Shown here: positions 57,733 to 64,000 of the stretch, piece by piece
How the letters are laid out: every line of letters starts with the position of its first letter
How positions within the stretch are numbered: position 1 is the stretch's first letter
DNA from: Arthrobacter sp. ov118
GTDB lineage: Bacteria; Actinomycetota; Actinomycetes; Actinomycetales; Micrococcaceae
Assembly (NCBI RefSeq): GCF_900116495.1
Contig: NZ_FPAY01000007.1
Span: 1-64,000 of the forward strand
DNA length: 64,000 nucleotides
Direction of reading: 5' to 3'
Translations under genes and position numbers: made by a program
Notes under the pieces: model-generated
Databases searched by the model: none
The model's input: the letters and a program-made list of their open reading frames with translations, nothing else
Told to the model about the DNA's origin: nothing

Positions 57733-59819
57733 CGGGCCCACCACTTCAGGATTTCGTCGAACCGCTGCTTGCGGTGATGCGGGGTGCCCGAGCGGGAGAG
57801 CTCGTGGTTCTCGCCTGGGAAGACGAGCAAACCTGTCTCGATGCCCAACTGCTTGAGGGCGGTGAAGTAGCGCTGGCCCTGCTCCACAGGACACCGCAGG
57901 TCCTCTTCGCTGTGGATTACCAGGGAGGGAGTCCGCACCTTGTCCACCCGCGCCATGGGACTCTGGGCCGCCATCTGCTCGGCAGTAGGGCCCGTGTATT
58001 CGCCGCCGAAGAACCAACCGATGTCGGAGGAACCCGTGAAGCTCACAGGATCCAGGAAACCGCGCTCCACGATGGCTGCCCGGAAGCGATGGTCGTGGCT
58101 GATGGTCCACGCGGTCAGGTAGCCGCCGTAGGATCCGCCCATGATGCCGACGTTTTCAGCGTCCAGGTCGTCGAATTTCTCCCCGGCCCCGTCCAGAAAG
58201 GCCAGGACGTCCTGCATGTCTACGGTGCCCATCCGCTCCTTGATGGACCGGCCGTGGCTCTGGCCGTAACCTGCCGAGCCCCGCGGATTGCACATGAGCA
58301 CGGCGTAACCGGCCCCGGCGTAAACCTGCGCTTCGTCAAACAACGCCGCGCTGAACTGGGCGAACGGGCCGCCGTGGATGTTCAGCAGCATCGGGTGCGG
58401 TCCGGGGCCAGCGGGCTTGACGAGCCAGCCGTGAACGGGGTAACCGTCGGCCGAGGGCAGAGTCAGTTCCTGCGGCTCGCTGATGCTCGCAATGGTGCGC
58501 AGGGGTGCGGAGAAATCCGTCAGGCGGCGGAGCTGACCGCGGTCCAGCACTCCCACGTCGCCGGCCGTCGAGAAGTCGCTGAAACACACCACGAGCCGCC
58601 CTCCGCCCTCCGCGGCGCCGGTCACCACCCGGTTGCCGTCCAGGAGCACGGTATGACCGCCTGCTGCGCCGAATTCGTGCAGCTCCACGGTCCCCCGGGC
58701 ATTATTCAGAACCAAGGCGCCCGCGCCCCCGCGCAGTTCGATCCGGTCGCTCCCGGACAGGTCCAGCGTTTCGACGTCGCTGAGCGCCGTGGCGTCTCCC
58801 CCGGCGGCCGGCATGGCAAACAGCGCGGTGTTCCTCGCGACAAAGTCCTGGCCGGACTCGCCCAGCTCCTGGGCCAGGAAGAACAGCCACTGCCCGTCCG
58901 CGGACTGGCGTACGGCGCTCACGGTTTGCCGACCGGTGTTCGCCGGAATGACGGGCTGCGGCTGCCCTCCGGCGGCAGGGATGGAGTAAATGCCGCTGAC
59001 GAGGTCGCTGTCGCGCCCTTCGTGGAGGGCGGCGGTGAAGTAGATGGTGCCGCCGTCGGCGCTGAAGCTGGCGCCGTCGTGGTCGGATGCCGCGGTGGTC
59101 AGCTGCCTGGCGGCCGGCAGCAGGCCGACGTCGGCCACCCCTGAATCGGACGCTGCTGAATCGGATGCTGCTGAATCGGACGCTGCGCTACTGCGTGCAG
59201 TTTCGGGTGCCGCGGCCCGCGCCTTCAAGGCGCGTCCGGTGGGGGCAACCTTCGGTTCGGCGTCCAGCGGGGGAATCTCGACGATGAACAGCTGCAACGG
59301 CTTGTCGGCGGTGTAGCCCACACCGTTCATCCGGTATTTGAAGTCGGTGATCAACCGGGCGTCCTCGCTGCCGGCACCGATGCCGTCAACACTGCCGTAC
59401 CCGCCCTCCTCCGGGGTCCTGGCGCTAAAGACAATGCTTCCCGAATCCGGTGACCAGGCAAAGGAAGCGACTCCCAGCGGTGCTGCCGTGAGGGGCTGCG
59501 GTTCACCGCCAGCAGCTTCCACCACGTAGAGCTGCGGCTTCCCTCCGGGGGCCGCCCGGAGGAAGGCGAGAGCCCGGCCGTCCGGCGAAAAATACGGCGA
59601 CGTGTCACGGAAGCCGCGGGTCAGGCGGCGGGGCCGCTGGTGCGAATCGGGGTTGGCGGGACTAGGTTGTCCTTGGTCCAGCGGGACGGTCCACAATTGG
59701 CCCACGTAGGCATCGGCGTCGAAGTCGGGGTGAATCACCGAGACGACGGCGCGCGTGCCGTCGTGGTGCACAGCCGGGGCGGAGACGGAATTAAGCAGCG
59801 GGAGATGTTCGGATTTCAC
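57693..59819 (-). CDS. S9-family (prolyl oligopeptidase-like) serine peptidase
   Basis: A 708-aa two-domain peptidase. The N-terminal half is a TolB/beta-propeller-like region (DTSPYFSPDGRALAFLRAAP, SFAWSPDSGSIVFSARTPEE, DGASFSADGGTIYFTAALHE). The C-terminal half is an alpha/beta hydrolase with nucleophile Ser in GIMGGSYGGYLT and the Asp/His of the triad in TPSLVIHSEEDLRCPVEQGQ and FPGENHELSR. The start is GTG at 59819 with TAGGCT 7 nt upstream. No signal peptide is seen, so it is probably cytoplasmic acylaminoacyl peptidase-like. The propeller carries a short tandem repeat insert. Confidence 0.92.
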   Translation of the reverse strand: MKSEHLPLLNSVSAPAVHHDGTRAVVSVIHPDFDADAYVGQLWTVPLDQGQPSPANPDSHQRPRRLTRGFRDTSPYFSPDGRALAFLRAAPGGKPQLYVVEAAGGEPQPLTAAPLGVASFAWSPDSGSIVFSARTPEEGGYGSVDGIGAGSEDARLITDFKYRMNGVGYTADKPLQLFIVEIPPLDAEPKVAPTGRALKARAAAPETARSSAASDSAASDSAASDSGVADVGLLPAARQLTTAASDHDGASFSADGGTIYFTAALHEGRDSDLVSGIYSIPAAGGQPQPVIPANTGRQTVSAVRQSADGQWLFFLAQELGESGQDFVARNTALFAMPAAGGDATALSDVETLDLSGSDRIELRGGAGALVLNNARGTVELHEFGAAGGHTVLLDGNRVVTGAAEGGGRLVVCFSDFSTAGDVGVLDRGQLRRLTDFSAPLRTIASISEPQELTLPSADGYPVHGWLVKPAGPGPHPMLLNIHGGPFAQFSAALFDEAQVYAGAGYAVLMCNPRGSAGYGQSHGRSIKERMGTVDMQDVLAFLDGAGEKFDDLDAENVGIMGGSYGGYLTAWTISHDHRFRAAIVERGFLDPVSFTGSSDIGWFFGGEYTGPTAEQMAAQSPMARVDKVRTPSLVIHSEEDLRCPVEQGQRYFTALKQLGIETGLLVFPGENHELSRSGTPHHRKQRFDEILKWWARYLPTDGNPAPLP
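59141..59185 (-). repeat. Three tandem 15-bp repeats inside the S9 peptidase gene
   Basis: CTGAATCGGAYGCTG occurs three times in tandem (59141-59155, 59156-59170, 59171-59185) and encodes repeated SAASD-type pentapeptides in a linker of the propeller domain. Copy-number change would keep the frame. Confidence 0.8.
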
Positions 59820-59993
59820 GATTGCGAGCCTAACCCGCGGGGCGCAGCCTGTGAACCATCTCACGTCCGGCCGGTGCGGCGCGGCCGGACTGCTGGGCAG
59901 GGACACTCGCTAAGCACGCTCGGTCCTCGAGACACCGCCACGGCAGGTGCGCCTGCAGCCTGCACCCACGCCATCCGCACTTAGGATGGACGC

Positions 59994-60935
59994 ATGCCTT
60001 CCGCCCCCGACTTCCCCCTGCTGTGCCCGGTATGCCGGAACAGTCTGCGGTCCGGCGGTGATGGCGCCCGAACCCTCGTGTGCGGCGCCGGCCACAGCTT
60101 CGATGCGGCGAAGCAGGGCTACTTCAACTTCCTCGTGGGCAAAGGCACGGCGTTTGAGGCTGATACAGCGCAGATGGTGGCGGCACGTTTCGATTTCCTC
60201 TCCGCCGGGCACTACCAACCGCTGGCCGACGCCGTAGCCGAGCTCGCCGCGCCCGCGCTCGCAGGGGTCCGGGAGGGTCGTCCCGCGGTACTGGACGCCG
60301 GAACAGGCACCGGCCACTATCTGAGGACCCTGCTGGACCGTTTTGTACCAGACCGTTTTGAACCAGGCTGTGTTGAATCAAACCCTGTTGAAGGTGGCGG
60401 ACGAGCGGTGGATGCCGGTTCGGGAATTGTGCCGACGGCCATCGGCCTGGACATTTCCAAGTTCGCGCTCCGAAGGGCCGCCAGATTGAACCCGGAGGCC
60501 CTGAACGTGGTTGGGGATGTCTGGCAGCCGCTTCCGGTCGCGGACAACGCCGTCGACGCCATCACCGTAGTCTTTGCCCCGCGCAACGCCCCCGAGTTCG
60601 CGAGGGTGCTCAGGCGCGGGGGCCGCCTGGTGGTGGTGACGCCCCGCCCCGGGCACTTGGCGGAGATTGCCGGCCAGACCGGCATGCTGGGCATCGAGCC
60701 GGCCAAGGATGAGCGGCTGGCTGCCTCCCTTGGCGGGCACTTCGCACCCGTCGAGGCGCGTGATCTGGACCTGGCGTTGGCCCTGAGTCCGCGCGACGTG
60801 ACCCGTCTAGCTTTCATGGGGCCGGCCGGTCACCACCTGGATCGTTCCGCACTCGCTGCCCTCGAGGCCGCCCTTGCGCCGTCGACATCCGTCTCGGCAC
60901 GGTTCCGCATCAGCGTATTTGCACCCCTCGCCTAA
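59994..60935 (+). CDS. RlmA-like 23S rRNA (guanine-N1) methyltransferase family protein
   Basis: A 313-aa SAM methyltransferase with an N-terminal zinc-binding module (CPVCRNSL, CGAGHSFD) and a class I fold (VLDAGTGTGHYL, IGLDISKFALRRAARL, VVGDVWQPLPVADNAVDAIT, FAPRNAPEFARVLRRGGRLV). This combination marks the RlmA/TlrB family, which methylates G745 or G748 of 23S rRNA. Methylation at G748 can give tylosin resistance; which position applies is unknown. ATG at 59994 lies exactly 6 nt after TAGGAT (59982-59987). A ~30-residue insertion follows motif I. Confidence 0.85.
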   Translation: MPSAPDFPLLCPVCRNSLRSGGDGARTLVCGAGHSFDAAKQGYFNFLVGKGTAFEADTAQMVAARFDFLSAGHYQPLADAVAELAAPALAGVREGRPAVLDAGTGTGHYLRTLLDRFVPDRFEPGCVESNPVEGGGRAVDAGSGIVPTAIGLDISKFALRRAARLNPEALNVVGDVWQPLPVADNAVDAITVVFAPRNAPEFARVLRRGGRLVVVTPRPGHLAEIAGQTGMLGIEPAKDERLAASLGGHFAPVEARDLDLALALSPRDVTRLAFMGPAGHHLDRSALAALEAALAPSTSVSARFRISVFAPLA

Positions 60936-61141
60936 ACCCCATCGCATAAAGCGGCCGGACCGACCGATCCGGCGCTCCCCGAACGCCTGCTCGGGCCGGT
61001 AAATCAACCAATCACGTAACGACTTGGCCACTTTGTCCATCAATTTCCGGTCCCCGGGTTCAGCCTGTGCCCTTCCGCTTAGGATGGAAAGACAGTACTG
61101 GGGAACTGTGCCTTCAGCTCCCGATACTCAAGGGGGAATTG

Positions 61142-61603
61142 ATGTCTCAATGGCTGGCCGAAAACTGGTGGGCGCTGTGGCTCACCATCTTCCTCCTGTT
61201 TGCCGTGGTCGAGATGCTCACACTGGACCTGTTCTTTATTATGCTCGCCGGCGGCGCCCTCGCCGGACTGGTGGCCGACTTCGCCGGGGCAGATCTGTGG
61301 CTGCAAATCATCGGCTTCTGCGTGGTGTCCCTGCTCATGATCGGCTTCGTCCGGCCGGTGGCCCTCAAGCACCTCCATAAGGGCCCGGCGGACCGGCGCA
61401 CCAACATCGAAAGACTCATCGGCGAATCCGCGCTCGTCATGGAAGCGGTAAGCGAAAGCGGCGGACTGGTCAAGATTGGCGGGGACGTCTGGAGTGCACG
61501 GTCCGAATCCGGACTGCTGGCACCCGGCCAGCAGGCCGTCGTGAGTGCCATCGACGGCGCCACCGCGATCGTGACCGGACAGCCGGAATCGGCAATCCAA
61601 TAG
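61142..61603 (+). CDS. NfeD-family membrane protein
   Basis: A 153-aa short-form NfeD: two to three membrane helices (WWALWLTIFLLFAVVEMLTL, LFFIMLAGGALAGLVADFAG, WLQIIGFCVVSLLMIGFVRP) and a C-terminal OB-fold-like domain (LIGESALVMEAVSESGGLVK, IGGDVWSARSESG). The N-terminal serine-protease domain of long NfeD is absent. ATG at 61142 follows AAGGGGG, with a TAGGAT box about 60 nt upstream. It is paired with the SPFH gene that follows; the two families are partners in membrane organisation. Confidence 0.9.
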   Translation: MSQWLAENWWALWLTIFLLFAVVEMLTLDLFFIMLAGGALAGLVADFAGADLWLQIIGFCVVSLLMIGFVRPVALKHLHKGPADRRTNIERLIGESALVMEAVSESGGLVKIGGDVWSARSESGLLAPGQQAVVSAIDGATAIVTGQPESAIQ

Positions 61604-61695
61604 GCGGCGGCACAACGTTTTGCACATGGCAGCAGGCCAAACCGCGGAACTGCCACAGCGGGACGTGAATCAAACAACTGGGGAATAGGTGATGT

Positions 61696-62652
61696 ATGGA
61701 TATCGCAGTCGCAATTGTGCTGCTAGTACTGATTGTCTTTGTAATTATTGTGCTGGTCCGCTCGGTCCGGATCATTCCGCAGGCCCGCGCCGGCGTCGTT
61801 GAACGACTGGGTAAATACCAACGCACCCTGAACCCCGGCCTGACCCTGTTGATTCCGTTCGTCGACCGGCTGCTGCCGCTGCTCGACCTCCGAGAGCAGG
61901 TGGTTTCGTTCCCGCCGCAGCCGGTGATCACTGAGGACAACCTGGTGGTTTCGATCGACACCGTTGTCTACTTCCAGGTCACCGACGCCCGCGCCGCCAC
62001 CTATGAGATCGCCAACTACATCCAGGCCGTCGAGCAGCTCACCACCACGACATTGCGCAACGTCGTCGGCGGGCTCAACCTTGAGGAAGCGCTGACGTCG
62101 CGCGACCAGATCAACGGCCAGCTCCGTGGCGTCCTCGACGAGGCGACGGGACGCTGGGGCATCAGGGTCTCCCGGGTGGAGCTCAAGGCGATCGATCCGC
62201 CGCATTCGATCCAGGATTCGATGGAGAAGCAGATGCGTGCCGAGCGTGACCGCCGGGCCGCCATCCTGACTGCGGAAGGCACCAAGCAGTCCGCCATTCT
62301 CACCGCCGAAGGCCAGCGCCAGTCGTCCATCCTGAAAGCCGAAGGCGACGCCAAAGCCGCGATCCTGCGGGCTGACGGCGAGGCGCAGGCCATCCAGAAG
62401 GTCTTCGACGCGATCCACAAGGGCAATCCGGACCCGAAGCTGCTGGCATACCAGTACCTCCAGACCCTTCCGAAAATCGCGGACGGCTCCTCGAACAAGC
62501 TGTGGATCATTCCCAGCGAGGTTGGCGACGCCCTGAAGGGCATCGGCAGCGTTCTGGGAACCGGCGCAACGCCGGAACCGCCCCCGGCTCCGGCACAGGG
62601 AGTCGATCCGCTGTCTGCGCCCGGCGCCGACAGGCCGGGCAGCCGACCATAG
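61696..62652 (+). CDS. SPFH/Band 7 (stomatin-like) membrane protein
   Basis: A 318-aa protein with one N-terminal membrane helix (about 3-24) and a Band 7 domain: RIIPQARAGVVERLGKYQRT, LNPGLTLLIPFVDR, LDLREQVVSFPPQPVITEDN, VYFQVTDARAATYEIANYIQ. A coiled-coil then carries repeated AEG segments (ILTAEGTKQSAILTAEGQRQ). Such proteins form membrane microdomain scaffolds and quality-control complexes with NfeD proteins. ATG at 61696 has GGGGAATAGGTGATGT upstream. Confidence 0.93.
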   Translation: MDIAVAIVLLVLIVFVIIVLVRSVRIIPQARAGVVERLGKYQRTLNPGLTLLIPFVDRLLPLLDLREQVVSFPPQPVITEDNLVVSIDTVVYFQVTDARAATYEIANYIQAVEQLTTTTLRNVVGGLNLEEALTSRDQINGQLRGVLDEATGRWGIRVSRVELKAIDPPHSIQDSMEKQMRAERDRRAAILTAEGTKQSAILTAEGQRQSSILKAEGDAKAAILRADGEAQAIQKVFDAIHKGNPDPKLLAYQYLQTLPKIADGSSNKLWIIPSEVGDALKGIGSVLGTGATPEPPPAPAQGVDPLSAPGADRPGSRP

Positions 62653-62694
62653 GCGCCCTGGAAGGCTAGGTGCGCGCCCCTGGTTGGGCCCCGC

Positions 62695-62743
62695 GACATG
62701 GCCCCGCGGCCCGGACCTTCCGTCCCGGCCGCGGGGCCCTGTC
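62695..62743 (+). terminator. Hairpin after the SPFH gene
   Basis: A 17-bp stem with one mismatch (62695-62711 with 62727-62743) and a 15-nt loop begins 43 bp after the SPFH stop. It is GC-rich and has no long U-tract, as usual in this genome. Confidence 0.7.
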
Positions 62744-63048
62744 GGCTTAAGGGGATCCGGCGGGTACACGATACGCAGCTCACACCCGCGGGCCACTCGC
62801 TTTACCTCGCGTGCACCACTCCCGTATACTTGAATATTTGTCCGGGCGGTTCAGCCGACCGGAACAAAAACGCTTCGCAAGGCGTTCATTTATATGACGT
62901 CACCAATCAGTTTTGCCACTGCGGACCAGCCTCTCGCCCGACCACCCCGGGCCGTTGCGGTACAGCGCAGTGCAACCAGAAGTCCGGCGCCTGACGGTCC
63001 CCGGATACCGCAGGGCTGGACCCTGCGAACCGAATAGAGGGAGAAAAG
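62744..63048. other. Upstream region of rbpA
   Basis: No gene is visible. An A/T-rich patch (62820-62840, with TATACTTGAATATT) and a second at 62889-62895 are promoter candidates; clear -35/-10 spacing was not found. The ribosome binding site of rbpA is AGAGGGAGAAAAG at 63036-63048. Confidence 0.4.
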
Positions 63049-63396
63049 ATGAGCGATCGCAGCCTGCGGGGAATGCGCCTTGGCGCACAGAGCATGGAGA
63101 CCGAATCCGGCGTCGAACCGGCTCCGCGCCAGCGGGTTGAATACCGTTGCGAGGACGGCGAGCAGGTGTTCGTGACGTTCTCCTCCGAAGCTGAAATCCC
63201 CCCAGTTTGGGTGTCGAAGACGGGCAAGGAAGCCTTGCTGGTGGATGGCGAACGCCCCACCAACAGCAACGAAAAGGCAGTGCGCACGCACTGGGACATG
63301 CTGCTGGAGCGCCGTAGCCTCCCCGAGCTTGAGCAGATCCTCGAAGACCGCCTGACGATCCTGCGTGAACGCCGCGGCGAACGCCGCTCGGCCTAG
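63049..63396 (+). CDS. rbpA: RNA polymerase-binding protein RbpA
   Basis: A 115-aa actinobacteria-specific RNA polymerase-binding protein. The sequence follows the family: SDRSLRGMRLGAQSMETESG (N-terminal tail), the RbpA core with Cys in VEYRCEDGEQVFVTFSSEAE, IPPVWVSKTGKEALLVDG, and the sigma-interacting helix RRSLPELEQILEDRL. It stabilises open complexes with the principal sigma factor and in some species raises basal rifampicin tolerance. ATG at 63049 follows GAGGGAGAAAAG. Confidence 0.97.
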   Translation: MSDRSLRGMRLGAQSMETESGVEPAPRQRVEYRCEDGEQVFVTFSSEAEIPPVWVSKTGKEALLVDGERPTNSNEKAVRTHWDMLLERRSLPELEQILEDRLTILRERRGERRSA

Positions 63397-63433
63397 CCGC
63401 CTGGCCGGCCAGCGAATCCGCTGAGGCCAGACA

Positions 63434-63480
63434 AAAAGGACCGGGCCCGCATCACCTGATGATGCGGGCCCGGTCCTTTT
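63434..63480. terminator. Bidirectional terminator between rbpA and the mannosyltransferase gene
   Basis: A perfect 20-bp stem (63434-63453 with 63461-63480) with a 7-nt loop and terminal A and T tracts lies between convergent genes, 38 bp after rbpA and 44 bp after the minus-strand gene. Both strands have a U-run at the end of the stem, giving canonical terminators in both directions. Confidence 0.92.
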
Positions 63481-63523
63481 CTGCTGCCGGGTGCCGTCCG
63501 ATTCGGCGCACGTCTCCGGTCTG

Positions 63524-64000
63524 CTAGGCGTCCTTCTTGCCCCTGAGCTTGTTCCAGCGCGCGGTAAGGCCCCATTTCGTGACGTTGACCATGGCCTCCA
63601 CCACGATGTTTCCGCTCATTTTCGAAGCGCCGAGTTCACGCTCAACGAACGTGATGGGGCGTTCGACGATCGTCAGGCCGAGCTTGGCCACGCGCCAGGC
63701 CAGATCCACTTGGAAGCCGTAGCCGACCGAGTCCACCGCATCCAGATTCAGTTTTTCGAGAGTGGTCCGGCGGAAGGCCCGGAAACCGCCCGTGACATCC
63801 TTGATCTTTACGCCCAGCATGATCCGGGCGTAGGTGCTGCCTACGCGGCTGATGGCCTGCCGGTACACGGGCCAGTTGACGACCCGGCCGCCGGGAACCC
63901 AGCGTGAGCCCATGGCAAGGTCCGCGCCCTGCTCCACGGCCTCGATCAGTTGGGGCAGCTGCTCGGGCTGGTGGGAGCCGTCGGCGTCCATCTCCACGAG
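63524..64000 (-). CDS. Polyprenol monophosphomannose synthase-like glycosyltransferase (partial)
   Basis: The C-terminal 158 residues of a GT2 family glycosyltransferase whose start lies beyond the right edge. The motif EMDADGSHQPEQLPQLIEAV contains the metal-binding DAD, followed by GADLAMGSRWVPGG, VTGGFRAFRRTTLEKLNLDA, GYGFQVDLAWRVAKLGLTIV and EVPITFVERELGASKMSG-type sequence (here ERPITFVERELGASKMSG). These mark dolichol/polyprenol-phosphate mannose synthases that load mannose from GDP-mannose onto the lipid carrier. No membrane domain follows, so it is the soluble catalytic form. Confidence 0.9.
   Translation of the reverse strand, partial: LVEMDADGSHQPEQLPQLIEAVEQGADLAMGSRWVPGGRVVNWPVYRQAISRVGSTYARIMLGVKIKDVTGGFRAFRRTTLEKLNLDAVDSVGYGFQVDLAWRVAKLGLTIVERPITFVERELGASKMSGNIVVEAMVNVTKWGLTARWNKLRGKKDA

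Noticed and set aside
1..64000. rRNA, tRNA and riboswitch genes
   Set aside because: None was recognised by eye on either strand. A covariance-model scan would be decisive but was not available.

Overview
The window is high-GC actinobacterial DNA, most likely from Arthrobacter sensu lato (Micrococcaceae; Arthrobacter/Pseudarthrobacter). The evidence is the qcrCAB-ctaE-trpD order, RbpA, an actinobacterial-type multicopy DUF222/HNH protein, and many start codons placed 6-7 nt after a TANNNT-like -10 box (leaderless transcripts). No rRNA, tRNA or CRISPR array was seen.

Layout. 1-321: end of an IS30-like element running off the left edge. 0.4-6.0 kb: respiratory block ctaE-qcrC-qcrA-qcrB (minus) next to trpD (plus). 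6.1-12.7 kb: small regulatory, membrane and unknown genes, then a rifampin-phosphotransferase-like protein. 12.9-28.1 kb: an aldarate (galactarate/glucarate) catabolic region. It holds an MFS transporter, a FadR-type regulator and a galactarate/talarate dehydratase behind a promoter with two operators; an unrelated DUF222/HNH gene and an AEC transporter; then gudD, 2-oxoglutarate semialdehyde dehydrogenase and 5-dehydro-4-deoxyglucarate dehydratase, a LysR regulator, and a divergent tctCBA-universal stress protein operon. Together these would import aldarates and convert them to 2-oxoglutarate.

28.2-31.4 kb: a 2-hydroxyacid dehydrogenase, a membrane-anchored calpain-like protease, rifampin ADP-ribosyltransferase (arr) and an ABM-fold protein. 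31.6-37.7 kb: a defence-like island with a TIR-NTPase-transmembrane-WD40 receptor (14 WD40 repeats, split by a -1 frame change at a C6 tract), a cysteine-containing membrane protein upstream of it, a divergent DUF4231 (SLATT-like) two-helix membrane protein, and a gene of unknown family. This is the best candidate for an undescribed system.

38.1-42.9 kb: a TetR regulon. Four copies of one 15-bp palindrome flank a three-gene membrane-protein operon and the tetR/oxidoreductase divergent region. 42.6-43.7 kb is a decayed stretch. 44.6-46.8 kb: an ECF41 sigma factor with its partner flavoprotein and a matching promoter. 46.9-52.6 kb: a DHFR-like protein, an AAA ATPase behind direct repeats, a HIT protein, a UvrA-like ABC protein and an AraC-VOC pair. 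52.7-55.9 kb: a type III PKS-methyltransferase-flavin hydroxylase cluster resembling alkylresorcinol/alkylquinone pathways. 56-64 kb: a lipoprotein, peptide deformylase, S9 peptidase, RlmA-like methyltransferase, an NfeD-SPFH pair, rbpA and a partial polyprenol-phosphate mannosyltransferase.

All coordinates and motifs were read by eye. Family names rest on recognised motifs, not on searches.
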